Shown here one piece after another: positions 27,934 to 35,238 of a DNA stretch of 64,000 bases (within the stretch, counting starts at the first letter, position 1; every line of letters begins with the position of its first letter). Both the position numbers and the translations under genes were made by a program. The DNA is from Ignavibacteria bacterium. Lineage in GTDB: Bacteria; Bacteroidota; Ignavibacteria; Kapaibacteriales; Kapaibacteriaceae. The stretch covers positions 1 to 64,000 of the forward strand of contig JACPPD010000010.1 of NCBI GenBank assembly GCA_016191145.1. Direction: 5' to 3'. The notes beneath the pieces were generated by a model. The model was not told the origin of the DNA. It was given only the letters and a program-made list of their open reading frames with translations, and did not search any database.

Positions 27934-28368
27934 ATGAGTCGTTTCCCAACCATCGCTGCACTATTCTGTGCTTTATTTCTCTGTTCCGCAGCTGTCCATG
28001 CACAGCAGCAACCCAGCGCATCGCTGTCGCCAGCGCCGCAACAGGCCGTAACAATATCTCCGAAGATGAAGCTGCAAGACCTTAAGAACGTCTCGCAATT
28101 CATCCAGGGAGTCGATCTCCGCGGCACAGAAGTAGATGCTTACTTAGACACACGAAAAGTCCTTGTCGAGGCTGCCGAGGCAGCCACCAAGGCCGGCAAG
28201 AAGGACGATGATGTTGTTACCGTAACCATGCGTCTGGACCAAGGGCAGAATCTCTTTACGTTAATGCAAAGGGGCCAGCTCAAGGGTGCAGAAGCTGAAA
28301 AGTGGCGCGAAATCGTACAATCGTTACAAGACGCAGTCAAGGCTGCACAGGAAGCAGCCAGGAAGTAA
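27934..28368 (+). CDS. Small secreted protein of unknown function
   Basis: A 144-residue protein from ATG 27934 with a signal peptide (cleavage near VHAQQQ), a Pro/Ser/Ala-rich stretch and a helical charged C-terminal part (EVDAYLDTRKVLVEAAEAATKAGKK, EIVQSLQDAVKAAQEAARK). No known family recognised. A strong terminator follows, closing the efp-acc-gcvH block. Confidence 0.7.
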   Translation: MSRFPTIAALFCALFLCSAAVHAQQQPSASLSPAPQQAVTISPKMKLQDLKNVSQFIQGVDLRGTEVDAYLDTRKVLVEAAEAATKAGKKDDDVVTVTMRLDQGQNLFTLMQRGQLKGAEAEKWREIVQSLQDAVKAAQEAARK

Positions 28369-28421
28369 GGAAACTGTAGGCAAAAACCTCAACCTGCCCA
28401 ACCTTGGCATTATTTATCAGG

Positions 28422-28451
28422 ACGGACGCTGTTATTGCAGCGTCCGTTTTA
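28422..28451 (+). terminator. Rho-independent terminator
   Basis: A perfect 10-bp stem (ACGGACGCTG / CAGCGTCCGT) with loop TTATTG is followed by a short T tract, 53 bases after the preceding stop codon. Confidence 0.88.
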
Positions 28452-28517
28452 TTTATTAGCCCCCTATAATCAGTTTTGAGTGTTCAATAAATATTTTACG
28501 CGTAGAAATAAATAGTA

Positions 28518-28546
28518 TTGACATTTGAGTAAATCCATTATGTTTG
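28518..28546 (+). promoter_or_regulatory. Promoter with TTG and TAnnTTTG elements
   Basis: TTGACA at 28518-28523 and TATGTTTG at 28539-28546 are separated by 15 bases (18 from the TTG), close to the Bacteroidota -33/-7 arrangement. It lies in a 260-base gap and would drive the small charged protein at 28629. Confidence 0.65.
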
Positions 28547-28628
28547 TGCTGGGCTAAGTTTAGCCTCGTGCAAATCAACTTGGCATGCAGCAGAAATCTA
28601 GTTCCTAAGCCTCGGGGAAAGCAAAGCG

Positions 28629-29006
28629 ATGGCCAAAAGGAAAATTGCAAGGGTAACACAGAATATCCTCAAAAAGGATCAGCTAATTGTCAAAGCTGTT
28701 CTGACGTTAAAGGACTACAGCCCTGCAAATTCTGAATTTACAGTAGCCCGTCTGCGAGAGGCACTCAGGAAGATTGAGGAAGTCACGGCAGCAGAGAGGC
28801 GAGCGCTTGATGCCGTAGCAAATGCGAGGGAGGAAGCGATGCGCATCGAGCTGCAGTTTCACGAGCTTGCCATTGGAGCGAAACGTCAGGTAATTGCCCA
28901 ATACGGCGATGAATCCGACGAAATCACATCTCTTGGAATGAAGAAGAAGTCAGAGCGAAAAGTTGGCCGACCGCGCAAGGCAACGAAGGCACAAGGGGGA
29001 ACATAA
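28629..29006 (+). CDS. Small highly charged helical protein, unknown function
   Basis: A 125-residue Lys/Arg/Glu-rich protein. The N-terminal half (MAKRKIARVTQNILKKDQ) is basic, the middle forms a long heptad-like helix (about residues 42-80), and the C-terminus ends in SLGMKKKSERKVGRPRKA, an AT-hook-like GRPRK core. Proteins with a QYG..S.E...LG.KKKSE motif occur as uncharacterised genes in this phylum and cyanobacteria, from memory. DNA binding is a guess from the basic tail. It has its own promoter and terminator. Confidence 0.68.
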   Translation: MAKRKIARVTQNILKKDQLIVKAVLTLKDYSPANSEFTVARLREALRKIEEVTAAERRALDAVANAREEAMRIELQFHELAIGAKRQVIAQYGDESDEITSLGMKKKSERKVGRPRKATKAQGGT

Positions 29007-29060
29007 TCCACGACAGAAGCATGTCAACGCAGCACGGCATGCAGCATAAAGAGGAAAAGA

Positions 29061-29093
29061 ACAGCGGCTTCGTGGGGTCGCTGTTTTTTTTTT
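29061..29093 (+). terminator. Rho-independent terminator
   Basis: A stem ACAGCG/CGCTGT enclosing a 12-base loop is followed by a run of ten T, 54 bases after the small charged protein gene. Confidence 0.85.
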
Positions 29094-29134
29094 GGATAAC
29101 CTGTAAAAACTGTAGTGTCGGGGTGCTGCAAGGA

Positions 29135-29221
29135 AACATGCCGGGAGGCATATGCTGCCGGGTAACATGCCGGGAGACATATGCTGCCGGGTAACATGCC
29201 GGGAGGCATATGCTGCCGGGT
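29135..29221. repeat. 29-bp tandem repeat array, three copies (locus 3)
   Basis: Three 29-bp units (29135-29163, 29164-29192, 29193-29221) of the same family as locus 2, ending GCTGCCGGGT; the middle copy has GACATATGC in place of GGCATATGC. It lies just past the terminator at 29061-29093. The flank at 29225-29276 is shared with locus 2. Confidence 0.93.
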
Positions 29222-29224
29222 AAC

Positions 29225-29276
29225 GTTTATCAATAGATGTTTTAATTGTTGTATCTCAAGCCATTACGTTTCAGTC
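29225..29276. repeat. Conserved flank shared with the array at 2224
   Basis: This 52-base stretch directly after the three-copy array aligns with 2371-2423, about 81% identical by eye. It marks a composite element consisting of 29-bp units plus a fixed 3' flank. Confidence 0.75.
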
Positions 29277-29312
29277 GCAGATGAACTACGAACTAGTCCC
29301 CACCAAAAAACC

Positions 29313-29495
29313 ATCCCGCTCAATGATCTCCAACATAATGTCACCTTAATATTCAATTCGTAAAGGATGATTATTTTGCATGTGTCCCTGATTCGATGTG
29401 TATTTGTAACTCAGCTCGCCTCTGCTGGCTGATATCGGAAGCACCCTCACCGTTTGGAGAGGGGTTGGGGGTGAGTTGCACGGATTTCACTCCAC
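29313..29495. repeat. Dispersed repeat, copy 1, ending in a GTGAGTTGCA palindrome
   Basis: This ~180-base stretch aligns with 30799-30971: both have CAATGA..CCAACAT, an ATTCAA(T/C)TCGTA segment, GCATGTGT, then TGTAACTCA and finally GGTTGGGGGTGAGTTGCA. The palindromic end (29405-29480) has the inverted termini TGTAACTCA and TGAGTTGCA. It lies upstream of the first Rhs remnant; the 517-base gap from 29007 holds only this, the terminator and the 29-bp array. Confidence 0.7.
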
Positions 29496-29523
29496 TAACC
29501 CCATCTATTACTAACCGATTGAA

Positions 29524-29838
29524 CGCTAGCGCTACAATGTGCTCATTAAGGTAAGGGGCGAACCATTGTTCACCCTGGTGTTTGAAGCGCGGTCGGGCAT
29601 TACTTTTAATGTCCACGGCACAGAATATAGCTGCGATGGTAACGGCAACCTCACAGGGTTTAAGTACTGCGACCAACAAGGCGACGAATTCGATAATTTG
29701 TCGACCACGTATCAATCTTCTCAACGAAACAACCGCTTGCTATGCACCGGCACATATACCGCAACAGCGGCACATCTTAACGATATTGAGGATCAGGGGG
29801 CGAGTACCTTGAGACTCCAAACGACTTTATATGCTTGA
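29524..29838 (+). pseudogene. Rhs/YD-repeat protein remnant (internal fragment)
   Basis: The frame reading GTEYSCDGNGNLTGFKYCDQQGDE, then NNRLLCTGTYTATAAHLNDIEDQG, carries the YxxDxNGNLT motif of YD repeats found in Rhs-family polymorphic toxin proteins. No start or signal sequence is present and a stop interrupts upstream at 29527. A second, C-terminal Rhs fragment lies at 30962-31864, with an HNH nuclease between them. Confidence 0.7.
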
Positions 29839-29897
29839 TTTACCTCTCAATCGTTGCAGATTGGTACGGTATGGTTACTGAAAGTCAAGACAATACA

Positions 29898-30788
29898 ATG
29901 CGCGAAGCACTTTTCCAGCACATGGATAGACTTGTTCTGGAATTTGGGGCATCCTTACCCGCCTTTGTTTTGAAACGACGATTTGTTTTCGAGGATTTCG
30001 GCTTTATGCCGCTGCAACAGAACGGTATTTTTAGACCACAGCCATTACAAGAGGGCGACGCGGCTGTTGTACTATTATCTAGCGTTGATGGACCTTATGA
30101 AGATCGGTCTGATGTGGAAACTGGATATTTTCAGTATCGTTATCAGGGTGGCTCTAAAGACAGGGACAATTGGTATAACCGCGCACTTCGATCGGCGCTT
30201 GAGAAACAGAAACCTGTATTGTATTTATTGGGAATGGGAGCAAACGAATATATGCCCCTTTATCCGTGTTATGTTATTAATGACAATCGTAGTAATGGAT
30301 TCGTCAATCTTCAACTAGTAAATCGATCAGTAGTTCTGACGCCGACTTCTGACGTCGAAGTAACTACTGCCATACGAGCCTATACAACGGTGCTAGCCAA
30401 AAGGAGAGTACACCAGGAGGCTTTCAGGGGACTTGTGTTGAAAGCATATAGTGATACATGCGCAGTTTGTAGCCTTAAAATTAGGAAGCTACTGGATGCC
30501 GCTCACATCATACCAGATGGGGAAGAACGGGGCGATCCAATCGTTCAAAATGGATTGGCATTATGTAAGCTGCATCATGAGGCATACGATTTTAACATTA
30601 TTGGTATTAAGTCTTCTTACGAAGTCGTTGTTTCTGAAAAAACAATGGAACTTGTTGATGGACCGATGTTAACGCACGGTTTAAAGGAAGTACATGGTAA
30701 ACAGTTGATTGTGCCAAGAAGGATTCCAAGTAGACCAGACAGAGAGAGACTTGAAGAGAGATTTCAAAGGTTTCTGCGACAATCATAG
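29898..30788 (+). CDS. HNH endonuclease with N-terminal PUA/SRA-like domain (restriction-like)
   Basis: From ATG 29898, 296 residues. The N-terminal half (GIFRPQPLQEGDAAVVLL, DGPYEDR, YFQYRYQGG, PVLYLLGMG) resembles the domain that precedes HNH in a widespread putative restriction endonuclease family. The HNH part has a CAVC knuckle (188-191), LDAAHIIPD with His203, NGLALCKLHHEAYD (218-231) and the conserved tail DGPMLTHGLKEVHG. These proteins are thought to cut modified or foreign DNA; target unknown. Earlier in-frame starts (29871, 29835) extend the N-terminus. It stands between two Rhs remnants, suggesting insertion. Confidence 0.82.
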   Translation: MREALFQHMDRLVLEFGASLPAFVLKRRFVFEDFGFMPLQQNGIFRPQPLQEGDAAVVLLSSVDGPYEDRSDVETGYFQYRYQGGSKDRDNWYNRALRSALEKQKPVLYLLGMGANEYMPLYPCYVINDNRSNGFVNLQLVNRSVVLTPTSDVEVTTAIRAYTTVLAKRRVHQEAFRGLVLKAYSDTCAVCSLKIRKLLDAAHIIPDGEERGDPIVQNGLALCKLHHEAYDFNIIGIKSSYEVVVSEKTMELVDGPMLTHGLKEVHGKQLIVPRRIPSRPDRERLEERFQRFLRQS

Positions 30789-30798
30789 GGATAGATCT

Positions 30799-30971
30799 GA
30801 TTCCGCCAATGAAGCCCAACATTTCACCACGTTAAAATTCAACTCGTATAGAAAAAATATTTAGCATGTGTGGTTTTCTGTAACTGCATTGTAACTCACT
30901 CCACCCCTGCGGAGTGAGATCCCAAGCCTCTTCTCCGTGAGGAGAGGAGGTTGGGGGTGAGTTGCATAGTT
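30799..30971. repeat. Dispersed repeat, copy 2, ending in a GTGAGTTGCA palindrome
   Basis: The second copy of the ~180-base element at 29313-29495. Its end (30890-30966) forms a long imperfect hairpin: TGTAACTCACTCC...GGGGTGAGTTGCA with the inner CTTCTCCGTGAGGAGAGG palindrome. It directly precedes the second Rhs remnant. Confidence 0.72.
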
Positions 30972-31864
30972 CCGCGTTCAACCACTCCAGTTGCAAGGGT
31001 TCCGCGCGTTCAACCACTCCAGTGGCGTCGGGAACACGCGATGTGCTGCAGCGATTGACGTACGAAGCGTTTGGTGGTGTACGAACCACGAAAGGGGAAG
31101 GGGCACGCACATCGTATATCGGACGTGAAGAGGACAACGAATCTGGTTTGGGCTTCTATGGCGTCAGGCTGTATGAACCGGAGTATGGACGGTTTACGGG
31201 TGTGGATGCTTACCGGGCAGAGTATTTGAATTTCAATCCGTATGAATATTCTTTGAACTCACCTATTGGGCTGTTTGATAACGGAGGAAAGTGGGTTCAG
31301 GGTATGGATGACGTAGCCCGGCTAGCTATCGTAGAATCAGTTCCCATTGAGTTTCAAAGTAAGGTTACATTTGATGCCAATGGCGTCGTGCAACCAGGGC
31401 CATTGCTTGAGGCAGCGGTTGGACAGGACCCAAATTCAAACATCGCAATTCTGAGTAGATTAGCAGAAAACGATCTCACTGTACAAGTGCAAACATCTGA
31501 CACATACGAAACTAAAAATCGTGAAGATGGAAGGACGGAGCTGAGCTCGCTAACAGAGGAATACTCGGCTGGTATTACACTTATCCCGGAGAAGGATGCT
31601 CAGGCAGCGAATCTTCCAGCGGGCATGCCAGTTTCAACGAACGGAACAACACAAATCTATTTACGCCCCGATCTGCCTCAGCAGGGAAAAAATGGCTATC
31701 TGAGTCGAGGTCAGATAGCAGCTCATGAGTTGTTTTCCCATTTCAGATTCTTCATCCTTGCAAAAGCTGGTAAAGCAGAAACTGCAGCTCACCACCTTAG
31801 AGGTCAACCAAAGAATGACGTTGATAAAGCTGCCGATAATGCTGAGAACGGGGCGGACAGATAA
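30962..31864 (+). pseudogene. Rhs core C-terminus with candidate toxin tip (N-terminally truncated)
   Basis: The frame opens inside the palindromic repeat and has no proper N-terminus. Residues about 28-106 carry the Rhs-associated core: TYEAFGGVRTTKG, SYIGREEDNESGLGFYGVRLYEPEYGRFTGVD and NPYEYSLNSPIGLFDNGGKW. The ~190 residues after it are unlike the core and end with IAAHELFSHFRFF and AETAAHHLRGQ, a possible metal-binding His cluster (HExxxH, not classical HExxH). In intact Rhs proteins the tip after the core is a toxin. A lipoprotein gene follows 31 bases later. Confidence 0.72.
30968..31023. repeat. Direct repeat of ~24 bases at the Rhs fragment junction
   Basis: GTTCCGCG followed by TTCAACCACTCCAGT occurs twice, at about 30970 and 31000, the second with an extra CG. 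It sits exactly where the palindromic repeat meets the Rhs core, consistent with a rearrangement scar. Confidence 0.65.
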
Positions 31865-31894
31865 CCAACATGGAAGGAACCTCCTGTGGAATCT

Positions 31895-32644
31895 ATGGTT
31901 GATTTATTCGCGCGCCGAAAGTTTTTGATTATTCTCACCGTCAGTCTTTGCATGTTGGTCTCCTGTACAAAGGAGAACAGAATTCACGATGTCTATGATT
32001 ATTCACATCTTCGGTCTGATTATTTTGTAAGAATTGATTGTCGGGCTAAGTTCAGGCACGACACTCTTATAATTATCGATAATATAACGAACACAAGTGG
32101 CTCTAATCTCATCTTGCTGCCGTCGCTTGCCTTCATTCGTGATCCCGAAAAATCCAGATATATTTTGAATAGATCATCACTTGGAAATGTATTGTACATT
32201 TCACGTGACAGCTTGTTTAATGTGCCATCCCTTTGGGACAGAAGAATTGAATACGATCCGGCATACAAGTATCAGTTCTTCGTATTGCCTTCCGATTCCA
32301 CTGTGGAGTTCGAGTATCGGTTACCTTGTCGGCTGCAACCTCTCAGAGGCTTCTTGGACGCAAAATTCATATCTCCATTCTTCTATTGCGCCTGGTCAAC
32401 CAGCGATACGTTGATGGGGACCCGCAGGGTGGAATACCTTAGAGACAAAAGGGCAGTGTTCACTGTCTTTCACAATGGCTTGAAGACGTTCCCGTATCGG
32501 GATCGATATATTTTTAATATGATGACACAAGAACTCAACGGAATGATGGAAGTAGTTGATGAGGACTATAACAAACTTTTTACATCAAGGATTGGAAGGC
32601 TGCTGGACACCAGCCTACCAAGAGCCATACCAATCACCAGATGA
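31895..32644 (+). CDS. Lipoprotein of unknown function, candidate immunity protein
   Basis: From ATG 31895, 249 residues with a lipoprotein signal peptide (lipobox LVSC, Cys24 in LCMLVSCTKEN). The mature part is predicted mainly beta with no motif I recognise. It follows the Rhs C-terminal fragment, where the immunity gene of a polymorphic toxin normally lies, and a lipoprotein would suit a toxin acting in the periplasm. That role is inference from position only. A GTG at 31886 is an alternative start. Confidence 0.6.
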   Translation: MVDLFARRKFLIILTVSLCMLVSCTKENRIHDVYDYSHLRSDYFVRIDCRAKFRHDTLIIIDNITNTSGSNLILLPSLAFIRDPEKSRYILNRSSLGNVLYISRDSLFNVPSLWDRRIEYDPAYKYQFFVLPSDSTVEFEYRLPCRLQPLRGFLDAKFISPFFYCAWSTSDTLMGTRRVEYLRDKRAVFTVFHNGLKTFPYRDRYIFNMMTQELNGMMEVVDEDYNKLFTSRIGRLLDTSLPRAIPITR

Positions 32645-32790
32645 TTGACCGAATATTCCGTATTAATTAAACAGGGCTGGTCCCTCTGCCAATGACTTTC
32701 TGGACACACTCAGTGTCGATAATAAATCAACTAGTTAGAGTCGAAATGAAACTCTGCGATGACAGAAGAGACGTTCACCCGGAAGTGGAT

Positions 32791-32921
32791 TGCAACTCAA
32801 CTCGCCCCTGCGAAGTCCCCTCTCCACGAGGAGTGGGGGCTGGGGGTGAGTTGCACGGATTTGGAGAGGGGGTTGGGGGTGAGTTGCACGGATTTGGAGA
32901 GGGGACTGGGGGCGAGTTGCA
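32791..32921. repeat. GTGAGTTGCA palindromic element plus 33-bp tandem duplication
   Basis: TGCAACTCAACTCGCCCC at 32791 pairs with GGGGGTGAGTTGCA ending at 32855, enclosing CTCCACGAGGAG. Two further 33-bp units beginning CGGATTTGGAGAGGGG and ending GAGTTGCA follow at 32856-32888 and 32889-32921. The 303-base gap between the lipoprotein and peroxiredoxin genes contains nothing else recognisable. Confidence 0.8.
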
Positions 32922-32947
32922 AAGCAACATGCCCTCCCGCTGAATCC

Positions 32948-33424
32948 CTACGCCTCTACAGCCTCTACGGCAGCAAAGATCTCGTCGTAGTTGGGTTCGA
33001 CGCCAGGCGAAGGCGTTACGTTTACGTATCGGATAATGCCGTCTCGGTCGAGGATGAAGGTAGCCCTCTGACATCGCGTGAAGCCCTGGATGCCGGCAAA
33101 GTTTTCGAATACAATATCGTAAGCTTTGATAGTATCGAGATTCAAATCGGAGAGTAGTGGGAAATTGAGGTTGTTGATTTCCCTGAACATGCGATTCGAG
33201 AAGGGTGTGTCCGGAGAAATGCCAATGACGTCGGCGTCTGCACTGTTGAGTCTGCCAAGTGCATTTTGAAATGCACACACTTCTGCATCGCAGACACCGC
33301 TGAATGCTGCCGGGTAGAATACAAGGATTACATTCCTCCCCCTGTATGCCGATAACGAGATTGGCTCCTTGTTCTGATTGACGAGCGTAAAAACGGGGGC
33401 GAGAGTTCCGGGTGAAAGTGCCAT
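32948..33424 (-). CDS. Peroxiredoxin (AhpC/TSA, AhpE-like)
   Basis: A 158-residue thioredoxin-fold peroxidase with the peroxidatic Cys45 in FYPAAFSGVCDAEVC (a second Cys at 50), GISPDTPFSNRMFREI and the C-terminal ILDRDGIIRYVNV. It reduces hydroperoxides. The usual PxxxTxxC Thr is Ser here, as in the AhpE subgroup. Transcribed away from the DUF2007 gene. Confidence 0.92.
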   Translation of the reverse strand: MALSPGTLAPVFTLVNQNKEPISLSAYRGRNVILVFYPAAFSGVCDAEVCAFQNALGRLNSADADVIGISPDTPFSNRMFREINNLNFPLLSDLNLDTIKAYDIVFENFAGIQGFTRCQRATFILDRDGIIRYVNVTPSPGVEPNYDEIFAAVEAVEA

Positions 33425-33498
33425 ATTGTTGTTCTGTTAATGTGAGATGTTGTTTATTTGCAGCAATCAATTTACCAAATACCTTTTCCCGAACCGCA

Positions 33499-33717
33499 AT
33501 GAATGGGTGGCAGACGGTTGCAACGTTCGAAACATCCTTTGAAGCGCGATTGCTTCAGGGCCTTCTCATCGAAAACGATATTGAAGCAATTGTTACCGAT
33601 GAGGAGATTGTAAATATGTTGCCGGGCTCGGTGTATTCGGTAGGGGGCGTTAAAGTACGTGTGAGGGAGCAGGATATGGAGCGTGCTCTTACGGTGTTGA
33701 ATGCCCCCTTAGAATGA
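33499..33717 (+). CDS. DUF2007-type putative signal-transducing protein
   Basis: A 72-residue protein from ATG 33499. WQTVATFETSFEARLLQGLLIENDIEAIVTDE and VKVRVREQDMERALTVL match the small DUF2007 family (ferredoxin-like fold, PII-like size). Function unknown. An APC permease gene starts 49 bases downstream. Confidence 0.85.
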   Translation: MNGWQTVATFETSFEARLLQGLLIENDIEAIVTDEEIVNMLPGSVYSVGGVKVRVREQDMERALTVLNAPLE

Positions 33718-33765
33718 ATATCTTTGACGCTTTGCCGGAAATCATCAACAAGGGGAGTCAAATGC

Positions 33766-35238
33766 ATGGCTTTTGAATTGAAGTTTCGGAAGGATATTAC
33801 TGCGCTTCAGGAGGAAGCGCTGACGTCGAATGAACTCAAGAGGACTCTGGGTCCGTGGAATCTTGTGGCGCTGGGGATCGGCGCTATCATCGGAGCTGGT
33901 TTGTTTTCGCTAACGGGTATTGCCGCCGCAGAGCATGCGGGACCGGCTGTCTCGCTTTCGTTTATCGTTGCTGCTGTCAGCTGTGCATTTGCGGGCCTGT
34001 GCTATGCCGAGTTTGCCTCGATGATTCCTGTTGCAGGCAGCGCCTACACGTATGCCTACGCCACGATGGGCGAACTTTTTGCGTGGATCATCGGCTGGGA
34101 CCTTGTGCTTGAATATGCCGTGGGCGCTTCGACGGTTGCAATCTCATGGTCGGCGTACTTTATTAAATTTCTGGAATATTTTCAGATTTATCTTCCTGCT
34201 TGGATGACGGCTTCGCCGTGGCAGCAGGTGACGATGGCTAATGGCGACGTTGTTACGGGTATTGTAAATGTGCCGGCAATGTTTATTGTCTTTGCTGTAT
34301 CGACGCTGCTAATTATCGGCATCCAGGAAAGCGCCCGTGCCAATGGAGTCATCGTCTTCCTGAAACTGGCAGTAGTGGTGATTTTTATCGGACTTGGGTT
34401 TATGTATATCAATGCCGATAATTTTAATCCGCTGATTCCGGCTAATACCGGCGACTTTGGACACTTCGGTGTTTCGGGAATCTTAAAAGCAGCTGGCGTT
34501 GTGTTCTTTGCCTTCATAGGATTCGATGCTGTATCTACTGCGGCACAGGAAGCGAAAAATCCGCAGAGGGACATGCCGATTGGCATTCTGGGTTCTCTTG
34601 CGATATGTACGTTGTTATATGTTTTGTTTTCTTATGTAATGGTGGGAATGGTTCCCTACACTTCTTTTAAAGGGGCTGCAGCGCCTGTTGCTGTTGCAAT
34701 TGCCATTACACCATACACCTGGCTAAAACCTGCAATTAATCTCGCAATTATTGCCGGATACTCGTCCGTGATTCTTGTGATGTTGCTGGGACAAAGCCGT
34801 GTGTTTTATTCGATGAGCAAGGATGGATTACTGCCAAAGATTTTTAGCGATACTCATAAAAAATTCAGAACTCCGTGGAAGTCGAATATTCTTTTCTGTT
34901 TGCTTGTTTCGCTGTTTGCGGGAATAGCGCCGATATCGCTCGTGGGTGAAATGACGTCGGTGGGAACGCTGTTTGCATTCATTGTTGTCTGTCTTGCAGT
35001 ATTGATTCTCAGGAAAAAAGATCCGCAGCGGGTTCGCCCCTTTAAAACTCCGTGGGTTCCATTTGTGCCTCTTGCGGGAATAGTTACGTGCGGAATCCTC
35101 CTCATATCGCTTTTTCTCGACCCCGTTCATGGGTACCAGCACATGCTGCGTTTTGGCGGATGGTTAGTTGTGGGAATGATTATTTATTGGGGGTATTCAG
35201 TTCGCAATTCAATTATTCGTAAGCAGCATTCAGCCTGA
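33766..35238 (+). CDS. APC-family amino acid permease
   Basis: A 490-residue polytopic protein from ATG 33766 (AGGGGAG nine bases upstream). It has the TM1 motif LGIGAIIGAGLFSLTGIAA, GLCYAEFASMIPVAGSAYTYAYATMGE and GFDAVSTAAQEAKNPQRDMP, matching cationic amino acid transporter-like APC carriers. About 12-13 membrane spans; substrate unknown. Its stop overlaps the start of a second APC permease (TGATG). Confidence 0.92.
   Translation: MAFELKFRKDITALQEEALTSNELKRTLGPWNLVALGIGAIIGAGLFSLTGIAAAEHAGPAVSLSFIVAAVSCAFAGLCYAEFASMIPVAGSAYTYAYATMGELFAWIIGWDLVLEYAVGASTVAISWSAYFIKFLEYFQIYLPAWMTASPWQQVTMANGDVVTGIVNVPAMFIVFAVSTLLIIGIQESARANGVIVFLKLAVVVIFIGLGFMYINADNFNPLIPANTGDFGHFGVSGILKAAGVVFFAFIGFDAVSTAAQEAKNPQRDMPIGILGSLAICTLLYVLFSYVMVGMVPYTSFKGAAAPVAVAIAITPYTWLKPAINLAIIAGYSSVILVMLLGQSRVFYSMSKDGLLPKIFSDTHKKFRTPWKSNILFCLLVSLFAGIAPISLVGEMTSVGTLFAFIVVCLAVLILRKKDPQRVRPFKTPWVPFVPLAGIVTCGILLISLFLDPVHGYQHMLRFGGWLVVGMIIYWGYSVRNSIIRKQHSA

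Noticed and set aside
31735-31760. HExxH zinc peptidase in the Rhs tip
   Set aside because: The motif is HELFSH (HExxxH), one residue too long for the classical site; listed only as a possible metal cluster.
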